A stretch of 64,000 nt of DNA from positions 496,001-560,000 of the forward strand of contig NZ_BMRY01000002.1 in the NCBI RefSeq assembly GCF_014648875.1, given 5' to 3'. A model generated the notes under the pieces. That model saw nothing but the letters and a program-made list of their open reading frames with translations. It did no database searches and was not told where the DNA came from. Shown here in pieces: positions 34,689 through 43,256 of this stretch (within the stretch, counting starts at the first letter, position 1; every line of letters starts with the position of its first letter). A program made the translations under genes and the position numbers. Origin of the DNA: Streptomyces parvus. Lineage in GTDB: Bacteria > Actinomycetota > Actinomycetes > Streptomycetales > Streptomycetaceae.

Positions 34689-34810
34689 AGGGGTTTGGGT
34701 GGCATGTGTGACATGCCGGATTTCTGGGAACGTACCGTCAAGTCGCCGCTACACGCGGTGGGGTGAGAGTAAAGAGTTGCCTGGTGTGACGAGAAAAATC
34801 CTGTGAGGAT

Positions 34811-34840
34811 TTGAACTGATCACAAGATGGTCACTAGGGT
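34811..34840 (+). promoter_or_regulatory. Promoter of the first NlpC/P60 gene
   Basis: TTGAAC (34811-34816) and TAGGGT (34835-34840) are separated by 18 bases, giving a sigma-70-like promoter. Transcription would start near 34847, just before the riboswitch. Confidence 0.6.
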
Positions 34841-34852
34841 CAGGCCTCGAAC

Positions 34853-34965
34853 CTTCGCACGGTTGATCACCCATTGGGGGTGGCGGCGAAGGAACCGCCG
34901 AGTCCGTCATGTGCACGGAGCCGGGGATTCTTTCCCCCACAAGCCCGGTAGGCGGCTCTGAGGAA
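34853..34965 (+). ncRNA. c-di-AMP riboswitch (ydaO/yuaA type)
   Basis: The leader contains GATCACCCATTGGGGGTGG, the hairpin GGCGGCGAAGGAACCGCC, then GAGTCCGTCA and AAGCCCGGTAGGCGG, which resemble the conserved ydaO segments (CCGAACCCGACA and AACCUCGUAGGCG). From established work, ydaO elements sit upstream of rpf and NlpC/P60 cell-wall hydrolase genes in Streptomyces and turn expression off at high c-di-AMP. I assigned class by eye, so exact ends are approximate. GGGGATTCTTTCCCCC may act in the switch. Confidence 0.8.
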
Positions 34966-34981
34966 GAAGGAGCTCGCCTTC

Positions 34982-36007
34982 GTGGCGTCCCACCGTCGTC
35001 CCAAGCAGCCGAGCCGCACCCGCGTGACCGTGCTCACCGCGACCGCCGCCGCGGCCGTGGCCCTGACCTCCCAGGCCGCCCACGCCGACCCCAAGCCGAG
35101 CAAGAGCGAAGTCAAGGCGAAGGTCGACAAGCTCTACCACGAGGCCGAGGCCGCCACCGAGAAGTACAACGGGGCCAAGGAGCAGCAGGACAACCTGAAG
35201 AAGGAAGTCGACGCGCTTCAGGACAAGGTCGCCCGCGGCCAGGCCGAGCTCAACACGCTCCGCACCGAGCTGGGATCGATCGCCACCGCGCAGTACCGCT
35301 CCGGCGGCATCGACCCGTCGGTCGCGCTCTTCCTCGCCTCGGACCCGGACAGCTTCCTCGACCAGGCCTCCGCGCTCGACCAGCTGACGGTCAAGCAGAC
35401 GGAAGCGCTGCAGAAGATCCAGTCCAAGCAGCGCACCCTCGCCCAGCAGCGCAAGGAGGCCCAGGACAAGCTCGGCGACCTCGCCGACGTCCGCAAGGCA
35501 CTCGGCGAGAACAAGAAGAAGTACCAGGGCAAGCTGGCCGACGCCCAGCGGCTCCTCAACACGCTGACGCAGGCCGAGCGGGCCAAGATGCAGCAGGACG
35601 AGCAGCGCGCCAGCCGTGCCGCCAGCGACCGGGTCGAACTCGGCAACGAGGCCCCCGCGTCCAACCGCGGCGCCGCCGCCCTGGCCGCCGCCGCCACGCA
35701 GATCGGCAAGCCGTACGTCTCCGGCGGCTCCGGCCCCAACTCCTACGACTGCTCCGGGCTGACCCAGTGGGCCTTCGCCCAGGCGAACGTCCAGATCACC
35801 CGGACCACGTACACCCAGCAGCACGACGGCCAGCGGATCGGCCGCAGCCAGCTCAAGCCGGGCGACCTGGTCTTCTTCAACGGCCTGTCGCACGTCGGCT
35901 TCTACGCCGGCAACAACCAGATCCTGCACGCCCCGAAGCCCGGCACCGTCGTCCGCTACGAGTCGATGGACTACATGGGCACCTTCCAGTTCGGCGTCCG
36001 CGTCTGA
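34982..36007 (+). CDS. NlpC/P60 cell-wall endopeptidase, secreted
   Basis: A 341-residue secreted hydrolase that would cut peptidoglycan stem peptides. A signal peptide ends near AAHADP (residue 36). A long coiled coil (about 40-220) is followed by the NlpC/P60 domain with Cys257 in SYDCSGLTQW, His304 in LSHVGFYAG and His316 in ILHAPKPG. GTG at 34982 has AAGGAG nine bases upstream. The riboswitch in its leader links it to c-di-AMP and osmotic control. A paralogue lies just downstream. Confidence 0.95.
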   Translation: MASHRRPKQPSRTRVTVLTATAAAAVALTSQAAHADPKPSKSEVKAKVDKLYHEAEAATEKYNGAKEQQDNLKKEVDALQDKVARGQAELNTLRTELGSIATAQYRSGGIDPSVALFLASDPDSFLDQASALDQLTVKQTEALQKIQSKQRTLAQQRKEAQDKLGDLADVRKALGENKKKYQGKLADAQRLLNTLTQAERAKMQQDEQRASRAASDRVELGNEAPASNRGAAALAAAATQIGKPYVSGGSGPNSYDCSGLTQWAFAQANVQITRTTYTQQHDGQRIGRSQLKPGDLVFFNGLSHVGFYAGNNQILHAPKPGTVVRYESMDYMGTFQFGVRV

Positions 36008-36083
36008 CGCTGACCGGGCCGCGCCCGACAACGCGCCACGGCACGCCCGAACGAGGGAATCGCCGCGCACCACGCTGACGCCC

Positions 36084-36119
36084 CCGCCCCGCCGGAGACC
36101 AAGGTCACCGGCGGGGCGG
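36084..36119 (+). terminator. Terminator after the first NlpC/P60 gene
   Basis: A perfect 12-bp stem (36084-36095 with 36108-36119) has a 12-base loop. It separates the two paralogous hydrolase genes, so the second needs its own promoter. Confidence 0.8.
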
Positions 36120-36278
36120 CGGCTTTCGGGCCCGTCCTCCGCCACCGGCGCGGTCTTTGGTCGCCGCGTAGTCGTCCGATTACTGTCTGGCTGCTTGCGC
36201 AGCTCCCGGACTCCGTCCGCCCGCCCGGGCGGCAGGGGCTGCGCACCACCGCGTCAGCGGAAGGGAGTGCGGCTACCA

Positions 36279-37307
36279 GTGGTGTCCCATCGCCGTTGCA
36301 CACAGTCCGGCTTCACCAGAGGCGTCCGGGTCACGGTCGTCTCGGCGGCCGCCGCCACCGCGGCCGCCACCCTGACCGGGGCCCCGGCGAGCGCCGGCCC
36401 GAAGGAGACCCGGGAGAGCGCCAAGGCCGCCGTCGACCGCCTCTACGAGGAGGCCGAGCGGGCCACCGAGCGGTTCAACGAGGCCGGGGAGCGCGTGAAG
36501 CTGCTGCGCGGCGAGGCGGACCGCGCCCAGGACGCCACGGCCCGGGGCCAGGAACGCGTCAACGAGATGCGCAACGCGCTCGGCGCGATGGCGGGCGCCC
36601 AGTACCGCACCGGCTCCATCGACCCGTCGGTCGCCCTGCTGCTCTCCGCCGCCCCGGACACCTACCTGGAGCAGGCCGCCGCCCTCGACCGGGCCGGCGC
36701 CCGCCAGGCGATGACCCTGGACAAACTGCGGCACGCCCAGCGCAAGCTCGCCCAGAACCGCGCCGAGACCACCCGCGCCCTGACCGACCTGGAGCGCAAC
36801 CGGACCGCCGTCACCCGGCACAAGCGCGCCGTCGAGGCCAAACTCCGTGAGGCCCGCCGGCTGCTGGACTCACTGCCGCCCGAGGACCGCGCCTCCTTCG
36901 ACCGGGCCTCCCGCTCCGGCCGCGACGGCGTGCCCGACCTCTCCGGCGTCGCCCCCGGCTCGGCCCGCGCGATGTCCGCCGTGGCCGCCGTCCACCGGGC
37001 GCTCGGGAGACCCTACGTCTGGGGCGCCAACGGGCCCTCCGGATTCGACTGTTCCGGCCTGATGCAGTGGGCCTACGCCCAGGCCGGGGTGAGCCTGCCC
37101 CGCACCTCCCAGGCCCAGCGCTACGCGGGCAGTATGGTGCCGCTCTCCCAGGCCCGGCCCGGTGACCTGGTCGCCTACCGGGCGGACGCCAGCCACATCG
37201 GCATGTACGTCGGCAACGGCCAGGTCATCCACGCCCCCTACCCGGGCGCCCCGGTCCGCTACGATCCGGTCGGCATGATGCCCGTCTCCTCGGTCACCCG
37301 GATCTGA
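36279..37307 (+). CDS. Second NlpC/P60 cell-wall endopeptidase, secreted
   Basis: A 342-residue paralogue of the upstream hydrolase with the same plan: signal peptide ending near GAPASAGP, coiled coil (about 45-220), then an NlpC/P60 domain with FDCSGLMQW (catalytic Cys), ASHIGMYVG and VIHAPYPG. GTG at 36279 was chosen; AAGGGAG lies eleven bases before. The 159 bases between the terminator and the start hold no ydaO-like sequence, so unlike its neighbour it is not under c-di-AMP control by that element. The HExxH lipoprotein gene follows after 16 bases. Confidence 0.94.
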   Translation: MVSHRRCTQSGFTRGVRVTVVSAAAATAAATLTGAPASAGPKETRESAKAAVDRLYEEAERATERFNEAGERVKLLRGEADRAQDATARGQERVNEMRNALGAMAGAQYRTGSIDPSVALLLSAAPDTYLEQAAALDRAGARQAMTLDKLRHAQRKLAQNRAETTRALTDLERNRTAVTRHKRAVEAKLREARRLLDSLPPEDRASFDRASRSGRDGVPDLSGVAPGSARAMSAVAAVHRALGRPYVWGANGPSGFDCSGLMQWAYAQAGVSLPRTSQAQRYAGSMVPLSQARPGDLVAYRADASHIGMYVGNGQVIHAPYPGAPVRYDPVGMMPVSSVTRI

Positions 37308-37323
37308 CCGTACGATCGGCAGG

Positions 37324-38580
37324 GTGGCCGTACGAGAACGTGACGCGCGCGGGGGAGGCCCCCGGGGACGGCGGCGTGCGGCGGGCCTGCTGCTCGCCGC
37401 GCTCCTGACCGCGTCCGCCTGCACGGCCTCCGCCGACCCGGACACCTTCCTCACTACCGGGGCCCTCGACGCCACCCTGGAACGCCGCGCCGCGGCCGTC
37501 CTCGCCCACGACCCGGCGGGCTATCTCGACGGCCTCGCCCCGGACGCGGCGAAGCTGCGGGCCGCCCAGCGCACCGAGCTGGACCGGCTCGCCGACGTAC
37601 CGCTGAAGTCGTGGAGGTACGACGTCAAGGGCATCACCGAGCAGGACGGGCGGTGGGCCACCGCCGAGGTGGAGCTGCGCTACCGGATCGACGGCTACGA
37701 CACCGCCCCGGTCGCCACCCGCCGCGTCCTGGAGCTGATGCGCGACGGCGACCGCTGGTACATCACCGCCGACCGGCCCGCCAAGGGCGCCTCCGGGCAG
37801 CTGTGGCAGCAGGGGGACGTGGACGTCGTCCAGGGCGCCCACAGCATCGTCCTGGGCGTCGGCCGGGGCGAGGAGGAGCTGCGGCAGATCGCCGACACCG
37901 TGGACCTCGCCGTACCGGCCGTCTCGGACGCCTGGCCGCGCCCCTGGAACCAGCGGGTGGTCGTCCTGGTCCCGGACTCCGTCGAGTCGATGGCGGGGCT
38001 GCTCGGCTCGCCGGAGGCCAGCTACCGGGGCATCGCCGCCGTCACCACCGGCGAGGTCGGCGGCACCGGCGAACGCCCCGCCATCGCCGACCGGGTCATC
38101 GTCAACCCCCAGGCGTACGCCACCCTGGGCAGCTTCGGACAGCGGATCGTCCTGACCCATGAGACGACCCATGTCGCCACCCGGACCAGTACCTCCACCG
38201 CCACCCCCGTCTGGCTCTCCGAGGGATTCGCCGACTGGACCGCCTACCGGGGCGAGGACCGCACCGCCGACACCATCGCCCCCGAGCTGGCCGAGGCCGT
38301 CCGCAGCGGCCGGACCCCCGCCGAACTCCCCGCCGACCCGGACTTCGGCTTCGACGGCGACCCGGCGAAGCTCGCGGGGGCGTACGAGGGCGGCTGGCTG
38401 GCCTGCGAGCTGATCGCGGAGCGCTGGGGCAAGGAGAAGCTGATCGCCTTCTACGAGGCCGTCGGCGCGCACGACGGGCGCGAGGGAGCGGTGGAGAAGG
38501 CCCTGAAGGCGGTGCTCGACACCACCCCCGAGCAGTTCACCGCCGACTGGCGCGACTACCTCGCCACCCGGCTCGGCTGA
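37324..38580 (+). CDS. Lipoprotein with HExxH metallopeptidase-like domain
   Basis: A 418-residue exported protein. A basic N-terminus and hydrophobic stretch end in a lipobox TASAC with Cys33. A NTF2-like region (about 40-150) precedes a gluzincin-type domain with His279, Glu280 and His283 (THETTHVAT) and a downstream Glu300 in WLSEGFADW, the expected third zinc ligand. It therefore looks like a zinc peptidase of the MA clan; the substrate is unknown. GTG at 37324 has only a weak ribosome site. Its last 25 bases overlap the convergent glycosyltransferase. Confidence 0.82.
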   Translation: MAVRERDARGGGPRGRRRAAGLLLAALLTASACTASADPDTFLTTGALDATLERRAAAVLAHDPAGYLDGLAPDAAKLRAAQRTELDRLADVPLKSWRYDVKGITEQDGRWATAEVELRYRIDGYDTAPVATRRVLELMRDGDRWYITADRPAKGASGQLWQQGDVDVVQGAHSIVLGVGRGEEELRQIADTVDLAVPAVSDAWPRPWNQRVVVLVPDSVESMAGLLGSPEASYRGIAAVTTGEVGGTGERPAIADRVIVNPQAYATLGSFGQRIVLTHETTHVATRTSTSTATPVWLSEGFADWTAYRGEDRTADTIAPELAEAVRSGRTPAELPADPDFGFDGDPAKLAGAYEGGWLACELIAERWGKEKLIAFYEAVGAHDGREGAVEKALKAVLDTTPEQFTADWRDYLATRLG

Positions 38581-39806
38581 CCCTCCGCCGCGCCCGGGAC
38601 GGCCTCCGCGCCCGGCCTCCCCGGTACCGTCGACCGCCACAGCCGCCGCGCCGCGATCAGCGAGGCCGCCGCCAGCAGCCCGTTCCGTACGACCAGGAGC
38701 GTCACGCCCCACGCGTCGCTCGCCACCACATGCCCGAACCCGATCGGGAACTCCAGCAGCGTCACCCCCGCCGCCACCAGCACCAGGACCGCGGGCAGGG
38801 TCATCGCCGTCCCCCGGAACACCAGGCACACCGCGGCCAGACCGACCAGCCACACCACGTACTGCGGGCTGATCACCCGGCTGGTCACCGTGAACAGCAG
38901 CACCGCCGTGAACGCCGCCTCGGCCGGGGTGCGCACGGAGAAGAGGCGGGCCCGCAGCCGCCACAGCAGCAGCCAGCCCAGCGCCAGGACCGCGAGCCCC
39001 AGCGCCAGCGTCGAGACCAGCTCCACCTGCGGCCCGACGAACTCCATCGAGCCGTAGCGCAGTTCCACCCGCCCCTCCCAGCCGAACTGCCGGGCGATGT
39101 GGAAGACCAGCGCGCCCAGCGACTCGATCTCGGTGCCCCGGTCCCGCTGGAAGGCCAGGAACGCGAACGCCCCGGGCATCCACAGCGCGAACGCCGCCGC
39201 GAGACCGGCCCCCGCCAGCGCGGCCGAGGACCACGCGGCGCGCGTCGGACGCCCCTTCCGGACCCCCAGCAGCAGCAACGCCGGCCACCCCTTCAGCAGC
39301 GCCCCGAACGCGGCCAGCGCCCCCAGCGCCCGGGGCCTGCGCACACCCGCCAGCAGCGCCGCCACCGCGACCGCCGTCACCATCAGGTCGTAGCGGGCGT
39401 AGACCGTCGGGCCCAGCAGCGGCACCCCCACGACCCACACCCACGCACCCGCCGCCCGCATCCCCGGCCGCCGGCCCGCGTACAGCAGCAGCCCGAGCAC
39501 CAGCGCGTCGCAGACCAGCACCAGCACGAAGAACGCGGTCGCGTACTCCCAGAACGGCAGCAGGGCGGGGGAGAGGACCGCCAGGGCCGCCCCGGGCGGG
39601 TACTGCCAGGTGACGTCGTCCAGCGGGTACGTGCCGGTCAGCAGGACCTCGTACCAGCTCCGGTAGATCACCGACACGTCCACCGTGACGTCCGGCCCGG
39701 CCACCGTGACCACCTTGAACACGCAGGCCAGGAGCCAGGCCCGGGTCAGCGCCCATGCCGCGTACGGCCACGGTCCGGTGCGGGTGGGTGCTCGTCCCGT
39801 CGTCAT
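38556..39806 (-). CDS. GT87-like integral membrane glycosyltransferase
   Basis: A 416-residue membrane protein with about ten hydrophobic segments. It matches the DUF2029/GT87 family of polyprenol-phosphate-mannose-dependent mannosyltransferases. An acidic first loop (VDVSVIYRSWYE) and WQYPPGAALAVL agree with the GT-C fold, with the catalytic Asp in the first extracytoplasmic loop. It is convergent with the HExxH lipoprotein with overlapping 3' ends, and divergent from a GT4 enzyme. A lipoglycan or surface-glycan role is likely. Confidence 0.82.
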   Translation of the reverse strand: MTTGRAPTRTGPWPYAAWALTRAWLLACVFKVVTVAGPDVTVDVSVIYRSWYEVLLTGTYPLDDVTWQYPPGAALAVLSPALLPFWEYATAFFVLVLVCDALVLGLLLYAGRRPGMRAAGAWVWVVGVPLLGPTVYARYDLMVTAVAVAALLAGVRRPRALGALAAFGALLKGWPALLLLGVRKGRPTRAAWSSAALAGAGLAAAFALWMPGAFAFLAFQRDRGTEIESLGALVFHIARQFGWEGRVELRYGSMEFVGPQVELVSTLALGLAVLALGWLLLWRLRARLFSVRTPAEAAFTAVLLFTVTSRVISPQYVVWLVGLAAVCLVFRGTAMTLPAVLVLVAAGVTLLEFPIGFGHVVASDAWGVTLLVVRNGLLAAASLIAARRLWRSTVPGRPGAEAVPGAAEGQPSRVAR

Positions 39807-39914
39807 CGCCGCCCTCGTCGTCGCTCGTCTCCGGCCCGGGCCCCCGGCGGCTCATGATGCCGTCGGCGGAGGGCGTCAGCGGTGAAGCGCGGCCGTTCGG
39901 TACTGTCGGCGGCG

Positions 39915-41057
39915 ATGGACAAGACCTTGATCGTGACCAACGACTTCCCGCCCCGCCCCGGTGGCATCCAGGCGTTCCTGCACAACATGGCGCTGCGCCT
40001 GGATCCCGAGAGGGTCGTCGTCTACGCCTCCACCTGGAAGCGCGGCGAGGAGGGCGCGGCGGCCACCGCCGCCTTCGACGCCGAGCAGCCCTACCCCGTG
40101 GTCCGCGACCGGACGACGATGCTGCTGCCGACCCCGCGCGTCACCCGCCGGGCCACCGAGCTGCTGCGCGAACACGGCTGCACCTCCGTCTGGTTCGGCG
40201 CCGCCGCCCCGCTCGGCCTGATGGCCCCGGCGCTGCGCCGCGCGGGCGCCCGCCGCCTGGTGGCCACCACCCACGGCCACGAGGCGGGCTGGGCGCAACT
40301 GCCCGCCTCCCGGCAACTGCTGCGCCGGATCGGGGAAGGCACGGACACGATCACCTATCTCGGTGAGTACACCCGCTCCCGGATCGCCGCCGCGCTCACC
40401 CCCGACGCGGCCGGCCGCATGGTCCAACTGCCGCCCGGCGTCGACGAGAAGACCTTCCACCCGGGCTCCGGCGGTGACCGGGTCCGGGCCCGCCTCGGGC
40501 TGACCGACCGCCCGGTGGTCGTCTGCGTCTCGCGCCTGGTGCCGCGCAAGGGCCAGGACACGCTGATCCTGGCGATGCCCGCGATCCTCTCGCGGATCCC
40601 GGACGCGGTGCTGCTGATCGTCGGCGGCGGCCCGTACGCCAAGGACCTGAAGCGGCTGGCCGAGGAGACCGGGGTGGCGGACTCGGTGCGGTTCACCGGG
40701 CCCGTGCCGTGGGAGGAACTGCCCGCGCACTACGGGGCCGGGGACGTCTTCGCGATGCCCTGCCGGACCCGGCGCGGCGGGCTCGACGTGGAGGGCCTGG
40801 GCATCGTCTACCTGGAGGCGTCCGCGACCGGGCTGCCCGTGGTGGCCGGTGACTCCGGGGGCGCCCCGGACGCGGTGCTCGACGGCGAGACCGGCTGGGT
40901 GGTGCGCGGCGGCAGCCCGGAGGAGTCGGCGGACCGGATCGTCACGCTGCTCGGCGACCCGGAGCTGAGGCAGCGGATGGGGGAGCGCGGCCGGGCCTGG
41001 GTCGAGGAGAAGTGGCGCTGGGACCTGCTGGCGGAGAAGCTCAAGACGTTGCTGTGA
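39915..41057 (+). CDS. GT4 glycosyltransferase (PimB-like)
   Basis: A 380-residue GT-B fold enzyme. The N-terminus MDKTLIVTNDFPPRPGGIQAF has the acceptor-side glycine motif; VVCVSRLVPRKGQDTLI and the EGLGIVYLEASATGLPVVAG E-x7-E motif mark the donor side. It resembles PimB, which adds mannose to phosphatidylinositol mannosides. ATG at 39915 was chosen; the longer frame adds 11 residues. The last codons and stop are imperfectly repeated downstream. It is divergent from the GT87-like gene and convergent with the acyl-CoA ligase. Confidence 0.88.
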   Translation: MDKTLIVTNDFPPRPGGIQAFLHNMALRLDPERVVVYASTWKRGEEGAAATAAFDAEQPYPVVRDRTTMLLPTPRVTRRATELLREHGCTSVWFGAAAPLGLMAPALRRAGARRLVATTHGHEAGWAQLPASRQLLRRIGEGTDTITYLGEYTRSRIAAALTPDAAGRMVQLPPGVDEKTFHPGSGGDRVRARLGLTDRPVVVCVSRLVPRKGQDTLILAMPAILSRIPDAVLLIVGGGPYAKDLKRLAEETGVADSVRFTGPVPWEELPAHYGAGDVFAMPCRTRRGGLDVEGLGIVYLEASATGLPVVAGDSGGAPDAVLDGETGWVVRGGSPEESADRIVTLLGDPELRQRMGERGRAWVEEKWRWDLLAEKLKTLL

Positions 41058-41114
41058 CCGTACGGACGACGCCGATGCTCAAGACCCTGTTGTGACCGAC
41101 GGACGACGCCGAAG
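41040..41114. repeat. 37-38-base tandem duplication across the GT4 stop codon
   Basis: Bases 41040-41077, which include the final LKTLL codons and TGA, are repeated at 41078-41114 with one deletion and a few changes. The second copy also encodes LKTLL-stop. It lies just before the terminator hairpin. Confidence 0.85.
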
Positions 41115-41133
41115 TGGCCCGTACGTACGCCGA

Positions 41134-41167
41134 AGGGGCCCGCGCTTCTCCAAAAGCGCGGGCCCCT
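41134..41167. terminator. Bidirectional intrinsic terminator
   Basis: A perfect 14-bp stem (41134-41147 with 41154-41167) has a 6-base loop between the convergent GT4 and acyl-CoA ligase genes. Confidence 0.85.
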
Positions 41168-41182
41168 CCGGCGTAACGCTGC

Positions 41183-42979
41183 TCAGGCGCGGTAGATCGA
41201 CTCCACCTCGTCCGCGAAGTCCTTCGCCACCACGTTCCGCTTCAGCTTCAGCGACGGGGTGATGTGGCCCGCCTCCTCGGTGAACTGGGTCGGCAGGATA
41301 CGGAACTTGCGCACCGACTCCGCCTTGGAGACCGCCGCGTTCCCGTCGTCCACCGCGCGCTGCACCTCGGCCAGCAACTCCGCGTCATCCCGCAGCGACA
41401 GGGCCGTCGAGCCGGCCGGCTTGCCGTTCTCCTCGGCCCAGCGGCTCAGGAACTCCTCGTCCAGGGTGACCAGCGCGCCGACGAACGGGCGGCCGTCGCC
41501 GACCACCATGCACTCGGCGACCAGGGCGTGGGCGCGGATCCGGTCCTCGATGACGGCCGGGGCGACGTTCTTGCCGCCCGCCGTCACGATGATCTCCTTC
41601 TTGCGGCCGGTGATCGCGAGGTAGCCGTCCTCGTCGAGCGTGCCGATGTCCCCGGTGTGGAACCAGCCGTCGGCCAGCGCCTCGGCGGAGGCGGCCTCGT
41701 TGTTCCAGTAACCGGTGAACAGGTGCTCGCCGTGCAGCAGCACCTCGCCGTCGTCCGCGATCCGCACGACGGAGCCGGGCAGCGGCTGACCGACCGTGCC
41801 GATCTTCGGCCGGTCCCACGGGTTGAACGCGGTGGCCGCGCACGACTCGGTCAGGCCGTAGCCCTCCAGGACCGTGAAGCCGATGCCCCGGTAGAAGTGG
41901 CCGAGCCGCTCACCCAGCGGGGCGCCGCCGGAGATCGCGTACTCGCCCCGGCCGCCGAGCACCGCGCGGAGCTTGCCGAAGACCAGCTTGTCGAAGAGCT
42001 TGTGCTTGAGCTTCAGACCCAGCGTGGGGCCCTGCGGGGTGGACAGCGCCCGGCTGTAGGCGATCGCCGTGTCGGCGGCCCGGTCGAAGATCTTGCCCTT
42101 GCCGTCCGCCTGCGCCTTGGCGCGGGCCGCGTTGTAGACCTTCTCGAAGACCCGGGGCACGCCCAGGATCAGCGTCGGCCGGAACGAGGCCAGCTCGTCG
42201 GTGAGGTTCTTGATGTCGGGGACGCAGCCGAGCTTGATCGGGGCCATCACCGAGGCCACCTCGACCAGCCGGCCGAAGACGTGCGCGGCGGGCAGGAACA
42301 GCAGCACCGAGCACTCGCCCGTACGGAACAGCGGCTTCAGCCGCTCCACCACGTTGCCGCACTCCGCGAAGAAGCTGCGGTGGGTGAGCACGCAGCCCTT
42401 CGGGCGGCCCGTGGTGCCGGAGGTGTAGACGATCGTCGCCGGGTCGTCCGCCTTGGCGCTGACCATCCGCAGGTCCATGGTCTCCTCCGAGACCTCGGCG
42501 CCCGCCGTGCCGAGCGCCTCCACGGCGCCCGCGTCGATCTGCCACACATGCGCCAGCTCCGGCAGGGAGTCCCGTACGGAGGCCACGGCGGCGGCGTGCG
42601 CGTCGCTCTCCACGAGCACCGCCACCGCCCCGGAGTCACCGAGGATCCACTGCACCTGCTCGGCGGAGCTGGTCTCGTACACCGGCACGGTCACCGCGCC
42701 CGCGCTCCAGATCGCGAAGTCCAGCAGCACCCACTCGAAACGGGTGCGCGACATCAGGGCGACCCGGTCGCCGGGCTGCACACCCGAGGCGATCAGCCCT
42801 TTGGCGGCGGCTCTCACCTCGGCCAGGAACCGGGTGGCGCTGACGTCCGTCCAGACGCCGGCCACCTTGCGGCTCATCACCGCGACTTCGGGATGCTGAG
42901 CGGCATTGCGGCGGATGAGATCCGTCAGGTTGCCGTCCGTCGGGACCTCGTACAGGGCCGGAAGGCTGAACTCGCGCAA
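41183..42979 (-). CDS. Long-chain fatty-acyl-CoA/AMP ligase (FadD15-like)
   Basis: A 598-residue ANL-superfamily enzyme that activates fatty acids through an acyl-adenylate. It has the P-loop IVYTSGTTGRPKG, YGLTESCAATAF, GWFHTGDIGTLDEDGYLAITGRKKEIIVTAGGKNVAP, and a C-terminal lysine in a SLKLKRN context. The start is TTG at 42979 (REFSLPALYE), supported by GAGGAG seven bases upstream. Upstream lies a 277-base gap with the divergent phosphoesterase promoter. Substrate chain length is not visible from sequence. Confidence 0.93.
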   Translation of the reverse strand: MREFSLPALYEVPTDGNLTDLIRRNAAQHPEVAVMSRKVAGVWTDVSATRFLAEVRAAAKGLIASGVQPGDRVALMSRTRFEWVLLDFAIWSAGAVTVPVYETSSAEQVQWILGDSGAVAVLVESDAHAAAVASVRDSLPELAHVWQIDAGAVEALGTAGAEVSEETMDLRMVSAKADDPATIVYTSGTTGRPKGCVLTHRSFFAECGNVVERLKPLFRTGECSVLLFLPAAHVFGRLVEVASVMAPIKLGCVPDIKNLTDELASFRPTLILGVPRVFEKVYNAARAKAQADGKGKIFDRAADTAIAYSRALSTPQGPTLGLKLKHKLFDKLVFGKLRAVLGGRGEYAISGGAPLGERLGHFYRGIGFTVLEGYGLTESCAATAFNPWDRPKIGTVGQPLPGSVVRIADDGEVLLHGEHLFTGYWNNEAASAEALADGWFHTGDIGTLDEDGYLAITGRKKEIIVTAGGKNVAPAVIEDRIRAHALVAECMVVGDGRPFVGALVTLDEEFLSRWAEENGKPAGSTALSLRDDAELLAEVQRAVDDGNAAVSKAESVRKFRILPTQFTEEAGHITPSLKLKRNVVAKDFADEVESIYRA

Positions 42980-43244
42980 GACTGCTGCTCCTCATCGGGC
43001 TCCGGTGCCACGGCTCTGTGTGACGCACCGGCTGCGGTCCAAGATTGGCGGGTGCTCAGTGGGGTGAGCACGACTGGACTGCCCGGACGTTACCCACCGG
43101 TACTCGGTTCCGGATAGGGGGTTCCGGCCAGATGTCTTATGCATCACACATATAAATGGCCCTTTCGCGCACAGTAGTCCACTGCCGTCCCGACGTGGAA
43201 GTAACCGCAGGTCCGACGGTCTACCAGGGACCGAAGGGGCACTC

Positions 43245-43250
43245 TAGGGT
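43245..43250 (+). promoter_or_regulatory. Leaderless-type -10 element of the phosphoesterase gene
   Basis: TAGGGT ends six bases before the ATG at 43257, and there is no ribosome site, which is the spacing expected for a leaderless transcript. The remaining gap back to 42980 holds the divergent ligase promoter and an AT-rich patch around 43137-43157, but no gene. Confidence 0.5.
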
Positions 43251-43256
43251 GATCGC

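Noticed and set aside
34689..34810. A separate small gene before the c-di-AMP leader
   Set aside because: Open frames there are short, without a ribosome site, and the stretch holds the promoter region.
36120..36278. A second c-di-AMP riboswitch before the paralogous NlpC/P60 gene
   Set aside because: The conserved segments found upstream of the first gene are not present here by eye.
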